In this document: piece after piece, positions 1 to 5,487 of the stretch | Position numbering within the stretch: the first letter of the stretch is position 1 | How the letters are laid out: each line of letters opens with the position of its first letter | Source of the DNA: a bacterium | GTDB lineage: Bacteria > Patescibacteriota > Gracilibacteria > UM-FILTER-43-11 | Assembly: GCA_030426875.1 (NCBI GenBank) | Contig: JAUHXI010000033.1 | Location: 1-10,398 of the forward strand | Direction of reading: 5' to 3' | Length of the DNA: 10,398 bases | Position numbers and translations under genes: made by a program | Notes under the pieces: model-generated | Seen by the model: the letters and a program-made list of their open reading frames with translations, nothing else | Database searches by the model: none | Told to the model about the DNA's origin: nothing

Positions 1-443
1 GGGAAGTCTGGCTGCCAATTGGCGTCTCGAAAGGTGTAGCCCTGGTACCACTCATTTTTTAAAAGCAATTCGTGGGGGTAGGGTGGCTCAAAATAAGTGT
101 CGGTGTCGATGGTATAGGAATTGTTGAAGCTGATGTTTGAGGGTAAACCATTGTCAAAAGTCACCTCTCCATAGGCGGTGATGAAGCCACCGGTGGGTCG
201 TACTTCGTAATTGTTTTGTAGGATGATGAGGTAGTTTTTTTCACCCATGGCTAGGCTTCCAATATTGTTGGCAAAAAAACGCAATTCCCCCAAGCTGATG
301 TAGGCGAATAAAAGCAGTGCAGCAATGAGGCCAAAAAATCCCAGGAGCCATTTGCAGACCTTAAAACGACGTTTTTTTTTCAAAACTGTTTTCTTTTTTT
401 TCGGGGCGGCCTTCTTTTTGGGACTGATTTCACCGACCTTCAT
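1..443 (-). CDS. DUF4012 domain-containing membrane-anchored protein (N-terminal part)
   Basis: This frame begins with ATG at 443 and is open to the left edge, giving 147 residues of a longer protein. The first 30 residues are very rich in lysine and arginine (KKK clusters at 9-26). A single hydrophobic segment follows at about 31-52, so the protein is probably anchored with its basic tail in the cytoplasm and the rest outside. At about 71-100 it reads YLIILQNNYEVRPTGGFITA followed by YGEV. This is the hallmark start of DUF4012 (Q-N-N-x-E-x-R-P-T-G-G-F), a family frequent in Patescibacteria and also found in Actinobacteria. Its biochemical role is not established; an envelope or surface role is inferred from topology and family distribution. 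No Shine-Dalgarno precedes the ATG; the leader is short and A/C-rich. The C-terminus lies outside the window. I am confident of the family and unsure of the function. Confidence 0.88.
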   Translation of the reverse strand, partial: MKVGEISPKKKAAPKKKKTVLKKKRRFKVCKWLLGFFGLIAALLLFAYISLGELRFFANNIGSLAMGEKNYLIILQNNYEVRPTGGFITAYGEVTFDNGLPSNISFNNSYTIDTDTYFEPPYPHELLLKNEWYQGYTFRDANWQPDF

Positions 444-465
444 GGTGTGGGGTTAGATCAGATTG

Positions 466-494
466 ATTCTAGTGGATAATACGGTAAAAACCAA
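466..494 (-). promoter_or_regulatory. Predicted sigma70-type promoter of the DUF4012 gene
   Basis: On the minus strand the hexamer TTGGTT (489-494) lies 17 nt upstream of TAGAAT (466-471), which matches the -10 consensus at five of six positions. Transcription would start near 459 and give a leader of about 16 nt before the ATG at 443. The -35 match is weak, so this is a reasonable but unproven call. Confidence 0.45.
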
Positions 495-564
495 GGAGTA
501 TTTACCTTAAATAACAAACTTAAAGCACTCCCTTTCAAGTAACTATTAAGTCCAAAATTCTAAT

Positions 565-576
565 GAACAAATGTTC
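565..576. promoter_or_regulatory. GAAC-N4-GTTC palindrome, LexA/DinR-box-like
   Basis: The 12-mer GAACAAATGTTC fits the core of the Gram-positive SOS box (GAAC-RNRY-GTTC), although the usual flanking C and G are both T here. It lies in the minus-strand spacer between the 56-aa gene and the DUF4012 gene. A TAGAAT hexamer (a possible -10) lies just downstream on the minus strand. No LexA gene is in the window, so function is inferred only from the match. Confidence 0.35.
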
Positions 577-617
577 TAAACTCTTGATTTGCACTCCATT
601 CGATTAGCTTTTTTGGC

Positions 618-788
618 CTAAAATTCAACCAATATTCCACTTTCATGGGTGTCGGTGATGACGGCAGGTCGATCGTTATTGATGGTGATTTCTTCTTGGG
701 CAAATTGTTTTAACTTTCCAACAGCCTCATTTAAATCTTTGGCTTTGATTCTATAGTTTCTTGTCAGGGTGAGGTCAAATGTGAACAT
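618..788 (-). CDS. Small conserved-looking protein, 56 aa
   Basis: The frame starts with ATG at 788 and ends with TAG at 618-620. The protein begins MFTFDLTLTRNYRIKAKDLN and ends GILVEF. It reads like a real small domain: a beta strand (FDLTLTRNYRI), an amphipathic helix beginning with the K-A-K-D-L-N-E-A-V pattern, then two short strands (EEITIN and GILVEF). This layout resembles small DpnD/PcfM-like beta-alpha-beta proteins, but the similarity is a pattern impression only. The sequence just before the start, AACCAC, resembles the A/C-rich stretch before the DUF4012 and dinG starts. It sits upstream of the DUF4012 gene on the same strand, separated by 174 nt, so co-transcription is possible but not shown. 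Function is unknown. Confidence 0.6.
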   Translation of the reverse strand: MFTFDLTLTRNYRIKAKDLNEAVGKLKQFAQEEITINNDRPAVITDTHESGILVEF

Positions 789-1163
789 GTGGTTGATAGT
801 TAATGGTTATTTAAGTGTTATTGGTAGCAAAAAAAGACTCATCTTGAATGAGGTTCATTTGATGAAGTTATGGTTTGTAATCTTAAACTGAAAGCTTTTA
901 GTTGTCATATGATCCCATGTAGGTGAATAAAATAACTGGAGGGTCACTTCATTCGGAGGGGGGAGGGCAACATTGCTTGCTAAGGGAGAGTTCCACCGGG
1001 CAAGTGGCTTTTTTCTTTACGAGAGCTGAGAATAGCAGGTGGGGAGTGGGGAGCAAGGGGATGGTTATAGTTATGTTTGAAGGAATGAGCAAGTAAGTTA
1101 GATATTTTAGCTTTATATAGAGGATAAATATTCTTCAGTAGAACTGTAGTAATTTATTTTTTA
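789..1163. other. Noncoding spacer with a G-rich patch
   Basis: I see no convincing gene in this 375-base stretch between the 56-aa gene and the insertion sequence. It holds a weak minus-strand hairpin with a T-run near 829-852. It also holds a strongly G-rich plus-strand patch (955-967 and 1039-1064) unlike the AT-rich surroundings, and a small hairpin followed by six T at about 993-1014. It could be debris of an older mobile element, but I cannot identify one. Confidence 0.5.
829..852 (-). terminator. Weak candidate intrinsic terminator (minus strand)
   Basis: Read on the minus strand, CTCAT (848-852) and ATGAG (838-842) form a five-base-pair stem with a five-base loop. A TC and a run of seven T (829-835) follow. 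The stem is short and the structure lies upstream of the 56-aa gene, so it would stop transcripts arriving from the right. Confidence 0.3.
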
Positions 1164-1196
1164 TGTTAAGATTGCAGCAATTAAGGTTACATTTTT
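1164..1196 (+). repeat. Left terminal inverted repeat of the insertion sequence
   Basis: It begins TGTTAAG, followed by TTGCAGCA at 1172-1179 and AAGGTTACATTTTT at 1183-1196. It matches the reverse complement of 2141-2171 except near the outer TGTT and at one single-base gap plus one substitution inside. Confidence 0.78.
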
Positions 1197-1208
1197 GAGT
1201 TATACTCA
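1196..1208. promoter_or_regulatory. Inverted repeat TGAGT-TAT-ACTCA before the transposase gene
   Basis: The 13-mer TGAGTTATACTCA has perfect five-base arms around a three-base centre. It lies immediately inside the left terminal repeat and 23 nt upstream of the transposase ATG. A position between the IS end and the start codon suits an operator or transposase-binding subsite; this is inference. Confidence 0.35.
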
Positions 1209-1231
1209 TCCTATCCTTAAATCAGAGTTTT

Positions 1232-2179
1232 ATGGCTTATACCTGCAATAAAATGATTCAATCACGTATTAAATACATTAAAAGACTAGACCGAAAAGAA
1301 ATTCGTCAAAAAGACGTGATGTTTGCCCTGGATGTCAGTCGTAAAACCGTGAGCCAGTGGCTGGCTAAATATCGTGTGGAGGGGGAAGCTGGACTAGCAC
1401 CCAAAAAGAGTGGACCAAAAGGAGGTAGCTCTTGGAACAGAACTCCCGATGAGATGGAGGAGGTGGTCATGGCACTGGCTGAAGACAACCCGTTTAAGGG
1501 GCCAGACTGGTTGGCAGATGAATTGCCATTTAAAATGAATTCAGCAACAGTTTATCGTATTCTAAAACGACGTAAGGTGCGTTATGGAGCCCATTACAAA
1601 CACAAGAGAAGGAAGAAAAAAGCTTACTGTCTGGACAGGCCAGGACGAGAGCTGCAGCTGGATGTCCACTTTCCATTCGGTTATGCGAGAAAAGAGGTTG
1701 TTTATTATGTCATTGATGATTGCAGCCGATTTGTGTTTGCACGGGTGATGCCCAACCACACTGCAGAATCCAGTATTGCCTTTATAAAGGAGATCATTGA
1801 GCAATGCCCTTTCAAAATTGAGGCCATACGAACTGACTGTGGTAGAGAATTTAGCAAAGCATTCACTCAATTCTTGAAAGACAAGGGCATTGAGCATCGT
1901 AAAAACCCACCCTATACCCCACAACACAATGGAAAGATAGAACGTTACCATCAGACCTTCAAAAACAGTGAAGCCTGCTATTGGCATTTCAATGCCTCCA
2001 TCGAAGAGCTCAATTACCAACTACAGCTTTGGCTTCAGCATTACAACTTCAACCGGAGGCATACAGGACTCGGAATGAATAAAATGACCCCCGTTCAGAA
2101 GATAATTTACGCTTTTATACATAACTCATTTACTTCAACTAAAAATGTAACCTTGATGCTGCAAGAAAACAAGTATTGA
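1232..2179 (+). CDS. IS481-family DDE transposase
   Basis: This 315-aa protein catalyses cut-and-paste or copy-type movement of the surrounding element. Residues about 8-60 form a helix-turn-helix DNA-binding region (around DVSRKTVSQWLAKYR, 34-48). Residues 135-290 form the RNase-H-like integrase core (rve). The catalytic triad is visible: D144 in LQLDVHF, D202 in RTDCGREF and E237 in the PQHNGKIERYH motif, with 34 residues between the second Asp and the Glu. The basic stretch HKRRKKK at 124-130 precedes the core. The length is normal for the family and the frame is intact, so it may be active. The last residues (about 305-315) are encoded by the right terminal repeat, and the TGA stop at 2177-2179 lies outside the inferred element end. 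No Shine-Dalgarno is seen. An internal start at Met8 is possible. Confidence 0.9.
   Translation: MAYTCNKMIQSRIKYIKRLDRKEIRQKDVMFALDVSRKTVSQWLAKYRVEGEAGLAPKKSGPKGGSSWNRTPDEMEEVVMALAEDNPFKGPDWLADELPFKMNSATVYRILKRRKVRYGAHYKHKRRKKKAYCLDRPGRELQLDVHFPFGYARKEVVYYVIDDCSRFVFARVMPNHTAESSIAFIKEIIEQCPFKIEAIRTDCGREFSKAFTQFLKDKGIEHRKNPPYTPQHNGKIERYHQTFKNSEACYWHFNASIEELNYQLQLWLQHYNFNRRHTGLGMNKMTPVQKIIYAFIHNSFTSTKNVTLMLQENKY
2141..2171 (-). repeat. Right terminal inverted repeat of the insertion sequence
   Basis: On the minus strand it reads TGTTTTC, then TTGCAGCA, TC and AAGGTTACATTTTT, mirroring the left end. It lies inside the 3' end of the transposase frame. Confidence 0.78.
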
Positions 2180-2205
2180 CTTAATGTATAAAATAGTATA
2201 CTATT
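2176..2205 (+). promoter_or_regulatory. Promoter with overlapping 14-bp palindromic operator, TrmB-like gene
   Basis: TTGACT (2176-2181) is five of six to the -35 consensus. It is followed after 17 nt by TACTAT (2199-2204), or after 15 nt by TATACT (2197-2202). The perfect palindrome AATAGTATACTATT (2192-2205) covers the -10 region. A repressor bound there would block RNA polymerase, and autoregulation by the downstream regulator is the simplest inference. The -35 overlaps the transposase stop codon and begins only four bases beyond the inferred IS end. Confidence 0.55.
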
Positions 2206-2220
2206 ACTTCTCAATGTTGC

Positions 2221-2246
2221 CCAAACGATTATATAAAGTTGTTTGG
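2221..2246 (+). promoter_or_regulatory. RNA hairpin abutting the start of the TrmB-like gene
   Basis: CCAAAC (2221-2226) pairs with GTTTGG (2241-2246), and a G-U pair can extend the stem to seven. The 12-base loop contains the alternative TTG start at 2239. The stem ends one base before the ATG at 2248, so it could limit ribosome access. No ribosome-binding site is present. Confidence 0.35.
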
Positions 2247-2247
2247 A

Positions 2248-3000
2248 ATGAGAAAGACACTTTTAAACATAGGCCTTTCGTTAAAAGAAATTGATGTTTA
2301 TCTCCTATTACTTGAAATGGGTCAATTGCCATTGTCTCGTATTTCTAATCTCTTAAAAATTGGCTCAAGCACAGCACAATATGTTTGCAACTCACTTATT
2401 GAAAAGCAGATAATTTCTCGAGTAAAAAATAGTGGCAATACATTCTATTTACCCCAACATACTAATAAAATTTTAGGAGTTGTTAGTCAGTGGCAAAAAA
2501 TAGCAGAGAGTGAACTAATGGAGTACAGACTTAAAACAAAAGAAATACCTCAAGTAACGGTTGTATCGGATGCAAACAAAACACTTGAGATGTACGATAA
2601 ATTTTGGAATATGGTTCCCAGGGGGGCGACCGTTTATGGCCATGTATCATTGTTGCCTATGAAATTTTATGATTTTACCATGGATGTTTGGAGGGAGTGC
2701 ATAAAGAAGCGGAAAGAAAGGAATATTTTTTACAACATTATTTGTGAAGAATCTGAGCTGGCTCATAAAATGAAAGCTGAAGACAAGGGAAAATTCAGAG
2801 AAAGCGTGATTGTAAATTCAAACGTAAATAAACTTGCCTCATTTGAAATTATTGCTTGTGAACAAGTCACATTTGAGTTTACTTATGATAGAGGAGAAAA
2901 TTATTTATCCATCTTAGGAACATCGCCGGCATTTAGCATGGCAAAAAATCATAGCTTAAAAACGCTCTGGAATTTGCTAAAAAGTCAGCAGGCTGCTTAA
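2248..3000 (+). CDS. TrmB-like winged-helix transcriptional regulator
   Basis: I choose ATG at 2248 (250 aa) over a TTG nine bases earlier, because family members begin close to the L-x-x-I-G-L-S-x-K-E signature seen here (LLNIGLSLKEIDVYLLLLEM, about 5-24). Residues 1-70 form a winged helix-turn-helix. The recognition region SSTAQYVCNSLIEKQII (about 39-55) is followed by a beta wing SRVKNSGNTFYL. A linker leads to a C-terminal domain (about 90-250) resembling the effector-binding, phospholipase-D-like half of TrmB proteins common in Patescibacteria. It ends with a typical L-K-T-L-W-N-L-L helix. The gene is AT-rich compared with dinG and ldh. It has its own predicted promoter and converges on the next gene, sharing the last four bases. 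Targets and ligand are unknown; itself and the nearby ldh promoter are candidates because both carry GTA...TAC-centred palindromes. Confidence 0.8.
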   Translation: MRKTLLNIGLSLKEIDVYLLLLEMGQLPLSRISNLLKIGSSTAQYVCNSLIEKQIISRVKNSGNTFYLPQHTNKILGVVSQWQKIAESELMEYRLKTKEIPQVTVVSDANKTLEMYDKFWNMVPRGATVYGHVSLLPMKFYDFTMDVWRECIKKRKERNIFYNIICEESELAHKMKAEDKGKFRESVIVNSNVNKLASFEIIACEQVTFEFTYDRGENYLSILGTSPAFSMAKNHSLKTLWNLLKSQQAA

Positions 3001-3785
3001 TTATAGGCAAGTTTTAGAGCTTCCCCGTAGGGAGCAACAACTAAGTCCGAATTCTCTAAAAACCCCTTCACTCTTCTCACGCCAGGAGTTCGATGAATGA
3101 TGGGGAATTGATCAAAAACATTGGTATCAAAAATGATATAGCTTCCTCTTTCATCTTCTGGCACATCTTCCAGGCTTTTCAGATAATTACTCATGCATAA
3201 GGTTCCATAGCCCTTGTTTCTTCTCTGCTTTTCTAGAATGATATTGCTTAAAAAGCAAACAATACTCCCCCTCTCAATGACCCCTCCTGATTCTTCTGAC
3301 AATTTTTTAAAAAAGGACACTGAACCCCTCCTTTCCCCCAGTGGGATATCAGTATAGGAATATTCTCTTGCAAATTCCTCTTCAAACAATTCTTCAAGAC
3401 TTAAAGAGCAGCCTATTACGACACCTTCAATTTGATCAATTCTATTTTTTAGCATGGTTACCCTTGAGGTTTCTCTACTTAAATATGATCCCATCATACT
3501 AAATATTCTATTTCTACCCCTTAAAACTAAGGCTTTTACACCATTTCTCTCAGGCAAATCACCTGAATCCATCGCGTCAAGGTCATCTTGATTTATCTCC
3601 CTTTGACCAAGTAAATCCTGCTTACTCAAAAGGTCACACGTATCAGGGAATATAGCCGCATTTTTATCCCCTTGCATAAAAGCAAGTCTACGAAATCTTA
3701 TGACGGCATCCCTCAATTCAGCTGAAAGATTTACCCCTTTTTCTGTTTGAATCTTCAGCTCGGTAACCTCTCTCTCCATCTCCAT
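2997..3785 (-). CDS. Possible GNAT-family N-acetyltransferase, 262 aa
   Basis: The frame runs from ATG at 3785 to TAA at 2997-2999. The best clue is at about 175-200. A hydrophobic strand (IVCFLSNIIL) is followed by EKQRRNKGYGTLCM, which matches the acetyl-CoA-binding motif A of GNAT enzymes (R-x-x-G-x-G, here R189, G192, G194) and leads into a helix. An N-terminal helix (LRDAVIRFRRLAF, 24-36), a mid-protein strand (IEGVVIGCSL, 119-128) and a late strand (SYIIFDTN, 215-222) fit the fold order. A long acidic middle section makes it larger than minimal GNAT proteins. The substrate cannot be read from sequence. Its stop overlaps that of the convergent TrmB-like gene by four bases. Met3 is an alternative start. 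I am confident it is a gene and moderately confident of the fold. Confidence 0.72.
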   Translation of the reverse strand: MEMEREVTELKIQTEKGVNLSAELRDAVIRFRRLAFMQGDKNAAIFPDTCDLLSKQDLLGQREINQDDLDAMDSGDLPERNGVKALVLRGRNRIFSMMGSYLSRETSRVTMLKNRIDQIEGVVIGCSLSLEELFEEEFAREYSYTDIPLGERRGSVSFFKKLSEESGGVIERGSIVCFLSNIILEKQRRNKGYGTLCMSNYLKSLEDVPEDERGSYIIFDTNVFDQFPIIHRTPGVRRVKGFLENSDLVVAPYGEALKLAYN

Positions 3786-4101
3786 TTATAACTAAAAACT
3801 AAAAGCGGAGGACTTTTCTCAATCTTATCAAGCCGTGAGTAAACAGCAATCATTTAACCTTGCTTAAGGTAAATAATCGTCGTGTGGTCTATCTTAAATG
3901 TTAAATAAAAGTTGAGAAGATTAAGGATTTCTTAAAATTATTGCATTATTATGTTATTTGTATTTATTTTGTAATTAAAATGCATTTATTTGTAATACAA
4001 ATAGAGTATAAACTCAATTTCAAGTGGATGGAATAAATTTTGACCCTGGTTCTATTTTTCTGTTAGACTTGCCACATAAAATAAAATCTAAAATAAAAGT
4101 C
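3786..4101. other. AT-rich divergent intergenic region
   Basis: This 316-base spacer lies between the divergent starts of the GNAT-like gene and ldh. Its right half is very AT-rich and holds the ldh control elements. The nine-mer TTATTTGTA occurs at 3954-3962 and again at 3986-3994, 32 bp apart (about three helical turns). A small hairpin ACCTT-GCTT-AAGGT lies near 3858-3871. I find no convincing promoter for the minus-strand gene and no RNA gene. Confidence 0.5.
3987..4015 (+). promoter_or_regulatory. Operator-like palindromes and -10 element upstream of ldh
   Basis: TATTTGTAATACAAATA (3987-4003) is a perfect palindrome with eight-base arms around one A. It is directly followed by GAGT-ATAA-ACTC (4004-4015), another inverted repeat, which contains TATAAA (4007-4012), a good -10. 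The -35 region is poor, as at regulated promoters. A regulator binding here would sit over the promoter spacer and -10. The palindrome is shorter than a Rex box (TTGT and ACAA are too close together), so redox control by Rex is not supported. Confidence 0.5.
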
Positions 4102-5052
4102 ATGAAAAATAAAAAAAATAATGTTGGAGCCTCACGTCAAACTCGCATTGCCGTGATCGGCACTGGAATGGTAGGCTCCAGCTTTGCCTACGCAGCCATG
4201 ATCAAAGGTCTCGCTGCTGAACTTATTTTGATTGATGTGAGCGAGGAACGAGAAATGGGGGAAGTCATGGACCTATCTCATGGACTGATCGGAACCGAAA
4301 CCGGCAAGGTGAGTGGCGGTGATTTTTCAGACTGCCAAGATGTAGACATCATCGTCATCACCGCAGGAGCCGCCCAAAAACCAGGAGAAACGCGTTTGGA
4401 TTTGGTGAGTAAGAATGTGAAGATCATGGACTCCATCATAAAAAAAATGGGTAAGCTAAGAGATGATACCGTTGTTTTAGTGGTTTCTAATCCTGTGTAC
4501 ATCTTGGCCTATGTTGCCCGAGAACGAATCAAACTCCCCAATAAAGGCCAGGTATTTGGCACAGGAACCGCCCTGGACACCTCTCGTCTTCGCTACATCA
4601 TGAGCCAAAAATTAGGCGTCAATCTACACAATGTACACGGTTACGTTTTTGGCGAACATGGCGACAGTGAGTTTGTGGCCTGGAGTCTGGCCAATGTGTC
4701 GAGCATGCCTGCTAAAAAACTCCTGACTGCCAAGCAAATGAAAGCCATCGAAAAACAAACCATGCGAGCAGCCTACGAAATCATCCAACGCAAACGGGCC
4801 ACTTATTATGGCATTGGCGTCGTCATCACCGAAATCGTAGAGGCCGTGCTTCATGATAAGAAGATGATTTTACCCGTGTCCACAGTCCCAGGGGCTGCCT
4901 ATGGCATCAAAGACATGTCCATTGGAGTGCCAGCCGTGATTGGGCGCGGTGGAGTCGAGAAAGTATGGAAGCTACCCCTAACCGCCGGAGAAATGAAGCA
5001 ACTTAAAACGTCTGCAGCACTTTTGAAGAAAACGTTTAAGGGAGTTAAATAA
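4102..5052 (+). CDS. ldh: L-lactate dehydrogenase
   Basis: It reduces pyruvate to L-lactate with NADH, regenerating NAD+ during cytoplasmic fermentation. With ATG at 4102 the protein is 316 aa, the usual family length. An in-frame GTG at 4024 would add 26 atypical residues but cannot be excluded, because the predicted -10 is only 12 nt upstream of it. Visible features are the Rossmann loop GTGMVG (20-25) and the NAD-selecting D45. Q92 in AQKPGETR gives lactate rather than malate specificity, and R98 is in the mobile loop. D159 and R162 are in LDTSRLR, the catalytic H186 is in GEHGDSE, and T234 is in RATYYGIG. R164 and H179 match the fructose-1,6-bisphosphate site, suggesting allosteric activation. 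The usual NPVD motif is NPVY here (Y133). The gene stands alone behind an operator-bearing promoter, and no strong terminator follows. Confidence 0.95.
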   Translation: MKNKKNNVGASRQTRIAVIGTGMVGSSFAYAAMIKGLAAELILIDVSEEREMGEVMDLSHGLIGTETGKVSGGDFSDCQDVDIIVITAGAAQKPGETRLDLVSKNVKIMDSIIKKMGKLRDDTVVLVVSNPVYILAYVARERIKLPNKGQVFGTGTALDTSRLRYIMSQKLGVNLHNVHGYVFGEHGDSEFVAWSLANVSSMPAKKLLTAKQMKAIEKQTMRAAYEIIQRKRATYYGIGVVITEIVEAVLHDKKMILPVSTVPGAAYGIKDMSIGVPAVIGRGGVEKVWKLPLTAGEMKQLKTSAALLKKTFKGVK

Positions 5053-5487
5053 TTTTGAACTTTCCTTCATGATTTTTTTAATGTTTGTGATGGCAATCAT
5101 CAAATCAGAATCCTATACTTAACTTTTAAAGCAGTTAATTGAAATAGGTTCATGTTTTTGTATTTAGATAAGAGCTATGACAAGGGTAGAAATCATCTAA
5201 AAAGGAGATCCCAGACAGGTTCTTAGATCGGTGAAAAAAATGATTTAAAGGCTTATTTATTATCCCACCTTGAAAAAAGAAGCTTTTTAGAGGACAATTG
5301 GTCAGAACAAGATGAATATCGTTACTTTGCAATAAGGTATTGGAAGCCATAAAAACTACATTACAAAAAAGACCCGAGGTTCATGGGGATCATAGATAAT
5401 TCACTCAGAATGTGAATCTCTCATCCCACTAATTGCTCAAGTCTGGACTTAGAATAAAAAATTGCCTACCAAAAGTCAACCCCACAC
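5053..5487. other. Intergenic region between ldh and dinG
   Basis: This 435-base spacer contains the amber-interrupted frame at 5152-5352. It also holds a small inverted repeat ATTCAC-N7-GTGAAT at 5399-5417 without a T-run, and a short repeat AAGTC-TG-GACTT near 5439-5450. A TAGAAT hexamer at 5450-5455 could be the -10 of dinG but has no good -35 partner. I see no intrinsic terminator for ldh. Confidence 0.45.
5152..5352 (+). pseudogene. Small 66-residue frame interrupted by one in-frame TAG
   Basis: From ATG at 5152 one phase reads 24 residues (beginning MFLYLDKSYDKGRNHLKRR), then TAG at 5224-5226. In the same phase it continues for 41 residues to TAA at 5350-5352. The second half is protein-like and charged (KNDLKAYLLSHLEKRSFLED, then NWSEQDEYRYFAIRYWKP) and has no start codon of its own. 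The simplest reading is a small gene disabled by a nonsense mutation; read-through or a sequencing error are alternatives. TAG ends other genes in this window, so general recoding is unlikely. An uninterrupted antisense frame of equal length exists but looks less like protein. I do not recognise the family. Confidence 0.4.

Larger units (their letters stand above)
1164..2171 (+). mobile_element. IS481-type insertion sequence, about 1.0 kb
   Basis: A single DDE transposase gene is flanked by matching inverted ends. Both ends begin TGTT, reading inward. They then share TTGCAGCA, an AAGGTTACATTTTT block and a one-base gap between the two. The left repeat is at 1164-1196 and the right at 2141-2171. 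The size (about 1,008 bp), the TG...CA termini and the transposase architecture fit the IS481 family. I see no target-site duplication: the left flank ends TTTTA and the right flank begins AGTAT. The insertion may be old, may have lost one flank, or the ends may be misplaced by a few bases. The element lies between the G-rich spacer and the promoter of the TrmB-like gene. Confidence 0.75.

Noticed and set aside
993..1014. Hairpin CCAC/GTGG followed by six T as a terminator
   Set aside because: The stem is only four base pairs with a seven-base loop, and no plus-strand gene lies upstream.
2239..2247. TTG start for the TrmB-like gene
   Set aside because: The ATG nine bases later fits the family N-terminus better, and the TTG lies in a predicted hairpin loop.
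3990..4000. Rex (NADH-sensing repressor) site upstream of ldh
   Set aside because: TTGTA-A-TACAA has the right ends, but the half-sites are several bases too close for known Rex operators.
4024..4101. GTG start adding 26 residues to lactate dehydrogenase
   Set aside because: The extension is unlike LDH N-termini, and the ATG at 4102 gives normal family length. It is kept as a minor alternative because the predicted promoter is close.
5150..5350. Minus-strand 66-aa frame antisense to the amber-interrupted frame
   Set aside because: It is uninterrupted but rich in His, Phe, Ser and Cys without a recognisable pattern, and it has no ribosome-binding site. The plus-strand reading looks more like protein.
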